Source: Candidatus Anammoximicrobium sp. (GTDB lineage: Bacteria; Planctomycetota; Planctomycetia; Pirellulales; Pirellulaceae). Taken from it: DNA of 64,000 bases. A program made the position numbers and the translations under genes. Positions 34,104 to 41,363 of the stretch are shown here, one piece after another. The stretch's first letter is position 1, and each line of letters opens with the position of its first letter. Location: assembly GCA_012515235.1 (NCBI GenBank), contig JAAYYU010000191.1, forward strand, positions 30,397 through 94,396, read 5' to 3'. The notes beneath the pieces were generated by a model. The model was not told where the DNA came from. It was given only the letters and a program-made list of their open reading frames with translations, and made no database searches.

Positions 34104-34883
34104 ATGCGCGTCTCCCTCGCTCCAGTGAAAGGGCCTGCCGTGTTGAAAGACGTTTTGCCCGCCAAAAGCATGGTCATCTCGGTCCTTATGTGCTGTGTCG
34201 TGCAACTCGGTGCGGACGTGATTGGCGAAGTGCGCGCCGGCGATCCGGACGTCGTGTTTTACCGGATCAAAGCGAACAAGATCCTGTTTTTGGGCAACAG
34301 CATCACTCGGCACGGTCCCGCGCCTGCGATCGGCTGGCTGGGCAATTGGGGCATGGCGGCCAGCACGCAAGACAACGACTACGCGCATCGGGTCTTGAAG
34401 GCGATCGCGCAGGCCGCGGGAAGGGAACCGCAAGCGATCATCGCCAACATCGCAAGTTTCGAGCGGCAGTACACGACCTACGACGCCGATTCCGCGTTGG
34501 AAAAAGAACTGGCGTTCAAGCCCGACCTCGTCATCGTCGCGATGGGCGAGAACGTGCCCGCCTTGACCACCGAGCCCGCGCGCACCGCGTTCCAGGCGAG
34601 CACGAACAGGCTCTTGAGAAGATTGCGGGAGAACAGCAATCCGGTCCTCGTCGTGCGGAGCTGTTTCTGGCCGGACCCGGCCAAGGACGCCATCCTGAAG
34701 CAAGCCTGCGAGGAAGTCGGCGGGGTTTTTGTTGAAGCCGGCGCGCGTGCCAAGGACGAGTCGTATTTCGCCCGTTCGGAACGTCAGTTTTCCCATGCCG
34801 GCGTCGCCGCCCACCCCGGCGACCGCGGCATGAAGGCCATCGCCGACGCGATTCTGGAGGCGCTGAGGACAAAGCAACCGTGA
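34104..34883 (+). CDS. SGNH/GDSL-type esterase or lipase, exported
   Basis: The 259-residue protein has the SGNH hydrolase blocks: ILFLGNSITRHG (block I, with Ser as nucleophile), VIVAMGENVPAL (block III Asn) and AAHPGDRGM (block V, with catalytic His). A hydrophobic segment near the N-terminus (MVISVLMCCVVQLGAD) suggests export. Such enzymes deacetylate polysaccharides or cleave other esters; the substrate is unknown. The start is uncertain: the ATG at 34104 is used, 34170 is possible, and neither has a clear ribosome-binding site. It converges on the CysK-CysS gene. Confidence 0.82.
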   Translation: MRVSLAPVKGPAVLKDVLPAKSMVISVLMCCVVQLGADVIGEVRAGDPDVVFYRIKANKILFLGNSITRHGPAPAIGWLGNWGMAASTQDNDYAHRVLKAIAQAAGREPQAIIANIASFERQYTTYDADSALEKELAFKPDLVIVAMGENVPALTTEPARTAFQASTNRLLRRLRENSNPVLVVRSCFWPDPAKDAILKQACEEVGGVFVEAGARAKDESYFARSERQFSHAGVAAHPGDRGMKAIADAILEALRTKQP

Positions 34884-34908
34884 GCAGTCAGTACGCGGGC
34901 CAGGGTCT

Positions 34909-37227
34909 TCACAACCGTTTCCAGCGGGTTCCCGCCGGGGTGTCGGTCAGTTGGACGCCCAGTGCCTGCAATTGTTCTCGCAGCGCGTCGGCCTGCGCAA
35001 AATCCTTGGCTTGCCGGGCCGCGTTGCGGGCCTCGACCAACTGCTCCACGTGTTCGTCGCGCTGCTCTGCCGGCTCGAAGTCGATGACTGCCAGGATCTG
35101 ATTGACCTGACGCACGAAGCCGAGGACTTGCTGTACCTGCTCGCCGTCCAATTCGTTGGCAGTCAGCAGCCGGTTGACCAGGCGGACCAGCCCGAACAGT
35201 TTTCCCAGGGCCGTGGAGATGCTCAGGTCGTGGTCCATGGCCTCCTGCCAGCCGCTGTGGGCTTCGTACAGGGCCTGATCCAGATCGCCGCTGCGCCGGC
35301 CCGACTGGAAATGCTGCAGGCGAGCCACGAATTGGTTCAGCCGGGACACGCAGTGCCGGGCTTGCTCCAATTCGCTCGGCGCATAGTTGAGCACGGTGCG
35401 GTAATGAGTGGCCAGCAACCAGTAACGCACGGTCGGCCCATCGAAGCCGAGGGCCAGCACATCCTCCAACCGCAAATCGTTGTCGGCGGCGCGGCTCACC
35501 TTCTTGCCGTCCGCCATCACCACTTCCGAGTGCAGCCACAGCCGGGCGAACGGTTTGTTGTTCAGTCCCGCGGCGATCGCGATCTCGTTGTCGCCGTGGG
35601 GAAACGTCAGGTCCGTGCTGGCCGTGTGGATGTCGAAGGGCTGGCCCAGGTAGCGGACGGCCATGCACGAGCACTCGATATGCCAGCCCGGCCGGGCCTT
35701 GCCCCAGGGCGTCTGCCAGAAGATGCCGGCCTTGAGTTCGGCCAGCGTCGGGCGTTTGAAGAGGGCGAAATCGCCGGGGTGGTCCTTTTCGTAGTAATCG
35801 TACGTCGTCGACGCCGTGCTGCGCACCTGCTGCAGTTCCACGTGAGACAGTTTGCCGTACTCGGGAAAGCTGCCGATGCGGAAGTAGACCGACCGCAGTT
35901 TTTCGTAGGCCAGGCCCTTGTCCAGCAGGCCGCGGGTCTGTTCCACCATGTCGTTCACGTGGTCGCTGGAACGCGGGTAATGCTGCGCCCGCTTGATCCG
36001 TAACGTGTCCAGCGTCTGGAAGAAGGCCGCTTCCCAACGGGCCGTGAAGTCCCGCAACTGGCCGCCGGCCTGCAAGCATTCGCTGACGGTCCGGTCGTCG
36101 ATGTCGCCCAGGTTCACCGCGTGCTTGACCTCGTACCCGCGGTATTCCAGATAACGGCGGAGCACGTCGGCGAAAACGAGGCGGCGGCACAGTCCCAAAT
36201 CGGGCGGCCCGTCCAGGCTGGGACCGCACGAGTAGATCGTGACCGTGCCCGGCTTGACCGGCTCCAGCAGTTCCACCTTGCCCGTCAGCGTGTTGTGGAA
36301 CCGCAGCGGCTGCGGAACGGTTTCGGACGCGAACAGCGACGTGGACAGATACCGCTCGCCGCCGTCCGGCAGCAGGGCCACGACGGTGCCTTGCCCCAGC
36401 GTCCGAGCCTCGTCCAGGGCCACTTTCATCGCCGCTCCGGCGCTCATGCCCACAAAGATCCCTTCCTCTTTAGCCAGGCGCCGGGCCATCTCGTAGGCCG
36501 AATCATCGTCCACGTTGACGATAGCGTGCGGCTCTTCCGGCTTGAAGATCCCCGGAGGGTAGCTCTCCTTCATGTTCTTCAGGCCCTGGATTTTGTGCTT
36601 TTTGAAGGGCTCGACGCCCACGACCCGGACCGCCGGATTCCGTTCCTTCAGGGCCCGCGTCACGCCCATCAGCGTCCCGGTCGTCCCCATCGTCACCACG
36701 ACCACGTCGACCTTGCCGCCGGTGGCGTCCCAGATTTCTCTGCCCGTACCTTCGTAGTGGGCTAGCCAGTTGGCGTCGTTGTTGTACTGGTCGACCAGGA
36801 AATACTTGGCGGGCTCCTCGCGGGCCAACCGATAGGCTTCCTCGATCGCCCCGTCGGTGCCTTGGTAGCCCGGCGTCAGGAGAATCTGGGCTCCGTAGGC
36901 TTTCAAGATCCGCTTCCGCTCCTCGCTGGCGGACTCGCTCATCGTGACCAGGAGTTGGTACCCCTTGACCGCGCAGGCCATGGCCAGGCCGATGGCCGTA
37001 TTGCCGCTGCTGGCCTCCAACACGATCTTGCCCGGCGTCAATTGGCCCGACGCCTCGCCCTGCTCGATCATCTTCAGGCCGATCCGGTCTTTTACCGAGC
37101 CGCCGGGGTTCAGCGATTCCAGCTTCACCAGCAGTTCAACGCCCGGCAGCGGGTTCATCCGCTGGATGCGGATCAGCGGGGTGTTTCCGATCAGTTCCAG
37201 AATGCTGTTGACTTTGAGCGATGGCAT
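34909..37227 (-). CDS. Cysteine synthase fused to a degenerate cysteinyl-tRNA synthetase-like module
   Basis: The 772-residue protein joins two enzymes. Residues 1 to about 305 are a PLP-dependent cysteine synthase (CysK): LESLNPGGSVKDR with PLP Lys46, SSGNTAIG, the GTTGT phosphate loop and PDGGERYLST. Residues about 310-772 are CysS-like: zinc ligands appear kept as Cys334 (SCGPS), Cys519 (GWHIEC) and His534 (DIH). However, the ATP-binding HIGH motif reads PDLGLCR (342-348), the KMSKS loop reads KVSRA (576-580), and the FPHHxNE motif is FPHGDNE. Aminoacylation by this module is therefore doubtful. The architecture could channel cysteine, or serve cysteine-persulfide chemistry reported for CARS enzymes; both are inference. 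Confidence 0.9.
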   Translation of the reverse strand: MPSLKVNSILELIGNTPLIRIQRMNPLPGVELLVKLESLNPGGSVKDRIGLKMIEQGEASGQLTPGKIVLEASSGNTAIGLAMACAVKGYQLLVTMSESASEERKRILKAYGAQILLTPGYQGTDGAIEEAYRLAREEPAKYFLVDQYNNDANWLAHYEGTGREIWDATGGKVDVVVVTMGTTGTLMGVTRALKERNPAVRVVGVEPFKKHKIQGLKNMKESYPPGIFKPEEPHAIVNVDDDSAYEMARRLAKEEGIFVGMSAGAAMKVALDEARTLGQGTVVALLPDGGERYLSTSLFASETVPQPLRFHNTLTGKVELLEPVKPGTVTIYSCGPSLDGPPDLGLCRRLVFADVLRRYLEYRGYEVKHAVNLGDIDDRTVSECLQAGGQLRDFTARWEAAFFQTLDTLRIKRAQHYPRSSDHVNDMVEQTRGLLDKGLAYEKLRSVYFRIGSFPEYGKLSHVELQQVRSTASTTYDYYEKDHPGDFALFKRPTLAELKAGIFWQTPWGKARPGWHIECSCMAVRYLGQPFDIHTASTDLTFPHGDNEIAIAAGLNNKPFARLWLHSEVVMADGKKVSRAADNDLRLEDVLALGFDGPTVRYWLLATHYRTVLNYAPSELEQARHCVSRLNQFVARLQHFQSGRRSGDLDQALYEAHSGWQEAMDHDLSISTALGKLFGLVRLVNRLLTANELDGEQVQQVLGFVRQVNQILAVIDFEPAEQRDEHVEQLVEARNAARQAKDFAQADALREQLQALGVQLTDTPAGTRWKRL

Positions 37228-37263
37228 GACGAAGCTCTTGTCCGGACAATTCCCGGTGGGTGC

Positions 37264-38838
37264 TTACTTTCTGACCGCTTCCAGTCGTGGTTCGGCGAGG
37301 TCCAGGCGGTACATCACCTGGTTGTAATCGTAGCGCGGCGTGGCGACGGGATTGCCGGAAAACGTCTGCGTATAAGTGCCCTCAAAATAGATCCGCCGCC
37401 CGCCGTCTTGATCGAAGAACGGGTGGTGTGCCGGATTGTAGAAACTGTAGCGATCGTGGGTGACGATCTTCTGGGCGTGCCGCCACGGGCCGGTGGGCTC
37501 GGCAGCCTCGGCGTACCAGATTTCGCCGAGCATCGACGTGCCGCCCAGTTGCCCGGCGATCATAATCCAGCGTTGGCGATGCGCGTTGTATCGCACGGTG
37601 CCGCGGTGCATCAACACGGGCTTGCCCGTGTCGGCGTCGGCGGGCAGGAACCGCGCCTGTTCGGCGGGCAGCCGGCCGGCGGCGATCAGTTTCTGTTCCG
37701 TGGCGGCGTCGATCGGCCTGGCATTCCGCCGCCAATCGTAACGCACCCGGCCCTCGGAATCTCGCCGCAGCACGGGTTCGCTCGGCGCGGCTTTTTCGTC
37801 CAGGCAGGTAAAGGCTTCATAGGCCGCCGGGTCCACGTAATGCTCCCAATCGGCCTGTACGCGCACGGTCGGAAACACTTCACCGAAGTAAATGTAATCG
37901 ACCTCGCCGTCCCGGTGCCGAATCGGATGCCCCTGGCCGGGGAACAGCCGGCTGTCGTTCAAGTCCAGCGTCTTTAGCCGCTCGAACTCCGCCTTTTCAT
38001 CGTTGAACACGGCCAGACCGTGGCCGAGCATCTTCGACAGCGATTCCATGTGGGCGTAGTGACACGCCAGCCGCTCGCGGCCGGTCGCGTCGGGCAGGAC
38101 AACGAAGCCATCGGCCCAGATCATGCCCTTTTCCACTCCCAGACGCGCCACCGGCCGGCTGAATCCATCTTTGTCGGTGAAGTACCGCAGGTTCACCCCC
38201 AGTCCGGGATCCAGACCGCCTTGGCCCGGCAGTTGGGACGTCGCCGCCGCCATCCAGAAGTGTCCCAGCGGGTAGCTCATCCGCGAGGTATCGCCCCAAA
38301 ACCAGAAGATCTTTCCCTGGTACAATTCGGCAAACGTCGAATCCTGCCCCGCCACCATGCCGCTGCCCAGCGGTTCGGCCAGCGGCGCCGACTCGCCCAG
38401 CAACACGCTGTCGCGGTAAATGCCTTCGCCCGTCACCCGATAGAGACGCTCGGCAACGTTCAACCGCTTGATCTTGACCGTGGCACGTTGGCCGGCGACC
38501 AGTTGGAGACGAACGCCGTCAAACCCAAAACCGTCTTTGGGGAACTCGTAGCCGTGACTGCGGACAAAGAAAAACACGGTCTGGCCCATCAGCCCCGGCT
38601 CGTCGATCGCTGCCCATCCGCCGCTGTCGGTCATCCAGCGGAGATGATTCACCGTCTCCAACTCGACCAACGGCACACCGCGGCCCGTTCGATCGTCGAC
38701 GACGCGGATGCCAAAGTAACTGCCCGGATCGCTGGCGCGGGTTGCGCTGACGAACAGCATGCACAGGCCCAGCGCGAAAACCGGCACCCGCAAGACGAAA
38801 CGTCGCCCCGGTGTGAACGGGTCGTGCGCGTGGTTCAT
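37264..38838 (-). CDS. Secreted beta-propeller-like protein, function unknown
   Basis: The 524-residue protein starts at the ATG at 38838 behind AGGAGAAAG and has a signal peptide (VLRVPVFALGLCMLFVSATRAS). The first 130 residues look like a beta-sandwich (GIRVVDDRTGRGVPLVELETV). The rest has repeated strand motifs, such as GKIFWFWGDTSRM, MIWADGFVVLPD, QRWIMIAGQLGG, GEIWYAEA and YNPAHHPFFDQDGG, typical of five-bladed propeller glycoside-hydrolase-like (GH43/DUF4185-like) folds. It may bind or cleave a polysaccharide. No catalytic residues can be assigned with confidence. Confidence 0.7.
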   Translation of the reverse strand: MNHAHDPFTPGRRFVLRVPVFALGLCMLFVSATRASDPGSYFGIRVVDDRTGRGVPLVELETVNHLRWMTDSGGWAAIDEPGLMGQTVFFFVRSHGYEFPKDGFGFDGVRLQLVAGQRATVKIKRLNVAERLYRVTGEGIYRDSVLLGESAPLAEPLGSGMVAGQDSTFAELYQGKIFWFWGDTSRMSYPLGHFWMAAATSQLPGQGGLDPGLGVNLRYFTDKDGFSRPVARLGVEKGMIWADGFVVLPDATGRERLACHYAHMESLSKMLGHGLAVFNDEKAEFERLKTLDLNDSRLFPGQGHPIRHRDGEVDYIYFGEVFPTVRVQADWEHYVDPAAYEAFTCLDEKAAPSEPVLRRDSEGRVRYDWRRNARPIDAATEQKLIAAGRLPAEQARFLPADADTGKPVLMHRGTVRYNAHRQRWIMIAGQLGGTSMLGEIWYAEAAEPTGPWRHAQKIVTHDRYSFYNPAHHPFFDQDGGRRIYFEGTYTQTFSGNPVATPRYDYNQVMYRLDLAEPRLEAVRK

Positions 38839-38989
38839 CGTCTTTCTCCTTGGGCCCTGGGCGGCGTGTTTTCGAAAAACTGCATTCTGACCAGCAGCGG
38901 CCCCGCGGACGCTGCTGTCTTGCGCGGCTTCCTGTTGATGGCGACTTCGGCCCGACCGGGGCGAGACGCAGTCGCCGTCCAGGCGCCTA

Positions 38990-39460
38990 TCAGAGGTTCT
39001 CCAGCGCCTGGAGCACTTGCTCGTCATGGCCGGCCACCTTGACGTTGGGCCAGACTTGGGCCACTCTGCCGCTGGCGTCGATCAGATACGTCGAACGCTG
39101 GATGCCCATGAACTTTTTGCCGTACATGCTTTTCTCGCGCCAAGCGCCGTACTTTTCGGCTACGGCGTGGTCTGGGTCGGCCAGCAGCGGGAAGTTCAGG
39201 TTGTACTTGTCGCGGAACTTGGCGTGTTTCTCGACCGTATCCGGGCTGACGCCCAAGACTTTGGCGCCCAGCTTTTCCATTTCCGCCTTGCGGTCCCGGA
39301 AGGCGCACGCCTCTTTCGTGCATCCGGGCGTGTCGTCCTTGGGGTAGAAGTACAGGACGACCGGGCTGCCCTGCAACTCGGACAGTTTGACTTTCTTGCC
39401 ATCGTCCGAGGTCAACGTGAAGGCCGGCGCCTTCTTACCAACTTCGATCCAGTTTGCCAT
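38990..39460 (-). CDS. bcp: Bcp/PrxQ-type thiol peroxiredoxin
   Basis: The 156-residue enzyme reduces hydrogen peroxide and organic hydroperoxides using thioredoxin-like donors. YPKDDTPGCTKEACAFRD holds the peroxidatic Cys47 (T-P-G-C-T) and, five residues on, the resolving Cys52, the atypical 2-Cys arrangement of Bcp. VLGVSPDTVEKHAKFRDKYNL and RSTYLID are also typical. The ATG at 39460 gives the usual family length; upstream in-frame codons do not resemble the family. Confidence 0.95.
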   Translation of the reverse strand: MANWIEVGKKAPAFTLTSDDGKKVKLSELQGSPVVLYFYPKDDTPGCTKEACAFRDRKAEMEKLGAKVLGVSPDTVEKHAKFRDKYNLNFPLLADPDHAVAEKYGAWREKSMYGKKFMGIQRSTYLIDASGRVAQVWPNVKVAGHDEQVLQALENL

Positions 39461-39542
39461 AATTGCGCACTCCCAACCATTGCTGACGTGTTCCGACAAC
39501 CGCGGCATTATACTTGAACGGCAGCCGAAGCCGATGGGGCCT

Positions 39543-40511
39543 ATGAAGACGCTGGTCATCCTTTTGGTTTTCCTGGGTTGGACGCTCAACAGTTGGTCGG
39601 CCGAGCCGGAACGACTTGGTCCTGGAGACCATCATCGGGCACTGCAGGTCGCCGGTCAGTCCCGCAGCTATTTGGCCCACGTACCGCCAGAATACGACGC
39701 GGCGAAACCGACGCCCGTGGTGCTGATCTTTCATGGAGCCGGCATGAACGCCACACGGATGCGGGACTTTTCGAGCCTGAACGGCAAGGCCGACGAGGCG
39801 GGTTTTGTGGCCGTCTACCCGAACGGTACCGGCACCGGCCCTTTCTTGACGTTCAATTCCGGCGGCGTCGAATGGGGACTGATCAAACAGCAGCCTGACG
39901 ACGTGGCGTTTGTAGCCAAGCTGTTGGACGATCTGGCGACGGTCGTCAATGTGGACGCCAATCGCGTCTATGCCACAGGCATGTCCAATGGCGGCATGAT
40001 GTGTTACCGGCTGGCCGCCGAGCTTTCCGACCGCATCGCCGCCGTCGCTCCCGTCGCGGGGACGATGGCCGAGACGGAGGCCAAACCCAAACGGCCGGTA
40101 TCGGTGCTGCACTTTCACGGCACCGACGACCGACTGGTGCCGTACGGCGGGCTGGATCGGCGAGTTCCCAAGCTGCTGACCTTCAAGAGCGTCGAGGATT
40201 CGGTGGCCACGTGGGTCAAGTGGAACGGTTGCCGGACCGAGCCGCTGGTCGAAGAACTCCCGGACACCGTGGACGACGGCACCAAGGTCACGCGGAAAAC
40301 CTACCGCAGCGAGGCCGGCGTCGAGGTCGTGTTGGTCATCGTCACCGGCGGCGGTCACACTTGGCCGGGCCGGCAACCGCCGCTGGGCCTGATCGGCCGC
40401 TCGACGCGCGATATCTGCGCCGCTGACATGATTTGGGACTTTTTCCTCCGCCATCCGCTGAAAAATAAGGGTAATTGCGGAGAATCCCCATATTACCCGC
40501 CGCGATGGTGA
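39543..40511 (+). CDS. Secreted PHB-depolymerase/feruloyl-esterase-like alpha/beta hydrolase
   Basis: The 322-residue protein has a signal peptide (MKTLVILLVFLGWTLNSWSA) and the LpqC/poly-3-hydroxybutyrate-depolymerase-like fold: VVLIFHGAGMNA (oxyanion strand), ATGMSNGGMMC (nucleophile Ser), HFHGTDDRLVPYGG (catalytic Asp) and GGGHTWPG (catalytic His). It probably hydrolyses an ester in plant or algal material or a polyester; the exact substrate cannot be read. ATGs at 39534 and 39543 are both possible; the second is used. It is followed after 4 bases by the next gene. Confidence 0.88.
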   Translation: MKTLVILLVFLGWTLNSWSAEPERLGPGDHHRALQVAGQSRSYLAHVPPEYDAAKPTPVVLIFHGAGMNATRMRDFSSLNGKADEAGFVAVYPNGTGTGPFLTFNSGGVEWGLIKQQPDDVAFVAKLLDDLATVVNVDANRVYATGMSNGGMMCYRLAAELSDRIAAVAPVAGTMAETEAKPKRPVSVLHFHGTDDRLVPYGGLDRRVPKLLTFKSVEDSVATWVKWNGCRTEPLVEELPDTVDDGTKVTRKTYRSEAGVEVVLVIVTGGGHTWPGRQPPLGLIGRSTRDICAADMIWDFFLRHPLKNKGNCGESPYYPPRW

Positions 40512-40515
40512 AAGC

Positions 40516-41058
40516 ATGACCAAAACACTGTGTCGATTTCTCGTAAGTCTAGCCACTGTGGGCCTGATCTTGCCCTACGGTCTCCCTGCCTCCGCCGCCA
40601 GTCTTCACGAGGGCGGTGCTGGCATATCCGCGCCCGTCGATGTCGTCTTGACGGATGGAATGCTCCGCGGGCAGCTTCTGGACAAGCAGGGATCGCCGGC
40701 GTCGAATGCGTCCGTAGCGGCGGTCTCCGGCGAGCGCGTGGTTCAGCGAACGGCAACCGACGCGGAAGGCAAGTTTGCGTTGCGGCTCGACCGGGGCGGC
40801 GTTTACTTGCTGGCTGCCAATGACAGCAGCAGCATCGTCCGAGCCTGGACGAAGGCGGCGGCCCCGCCCTCGGCCAAGGCGGCGGTTCTCCTCGTGGCCG
40901 GCCAGAACGTCGAGCGCGGAAGGTTGGGGGACCGGTTGCGTTGCGGCAGAGGTTGCTTGGACTGGAACAATTCGTGCCTCCGCACGGGCATCGCCGTAGC
41001 GGCCATCGCCGGAATCGCGACAGCGATTGTTTTGGCGGTGGACGACGACGCCAGCTGA
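40516..41058 (+). CDS. Small envelope protein with carboxypeptidase-regulatory-like beta-sandwich
   Basis: The 180-residue protein has a signal peptide (to about residue 28). A CarboxypepD_reg-like beta-sandwich follows at about 40-105 (VVLTDGMLRGQLLDKQGSPA, ATDAEGKFALRLDRGGVYLL), and one hydrophobic segment (TGIAVAAIAGIATAIVLAV) lies near the C-terminus, so it is probably anchored to a membrane. It follows the esterase gene by 4 bases and may be co-transcribed with it. Similar small proteins are common in planctomycetes; their function is unknown. Confidence 0.7.
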   Translation: MTKTLCRFLVSLATVGLILPYGLPASAASLHEGGAGISAPVDVVLTDGMLRGQLLDKQGSPASNASVAAVSGERVVQRTATDAEGKFALRLDRGGVYLLAANDSSSIVRAWTKAAAPPSAKAAVLLVAGQNVERGRLGDRLRCGRGCLDWNNSCLRTGIAVAAIAGIATAIVLAVDDDAS

Positions 41059-41363
41059 GCGTTTCGTACGCACTCGCGCAATCCTTGCTAGCATTTCGTC
41101 GCCGGTCGCGTGCAATTCGGAGGGGGCGTCTCCGGATCTGCACTCGACCGGCGATTCGCGTTTCGAAGCTCCCACCCGCCCAGATTCCCGCACTGCGGCA
41201 AACTCATCTTGTCCGAGTTTGGGCAAACCTGTACTCTCCGCCTCTCATATCCCGCAGTTGACTTGACGCAAGCCGGGCGTTGGGAATTCCTTGGCTTGGC
41301 ACGGCGTCGCGGGTCAGCCGGTCAGGGAAATCCGATGATTCTGCTTCAAGGAGGAGGCATCGC
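41059..41363 (+). promoter_or_regulatory. Spacer and presumed promoter region of the polysaccharide locus
   Basis: This 305-base gap precedes the 22-kb run of plus-strand genes. TTGACTTGACG near 41259-41269 offers possible -35 elements but no good -10 follows at the right distance. The only clear site is AAGGAGGAGG just before the GTG at 41364. I see no ORF with domain signatures in it. Confidence 0.3.

Noticed and set aside
40493-41226. Minus-strand frames opposite the small envelope-protein gene
   Set aside because: They are Arg/Pro-rich translations without domains. The plus-strand product has a signal peptide, beta-sandwich and membrane segment.
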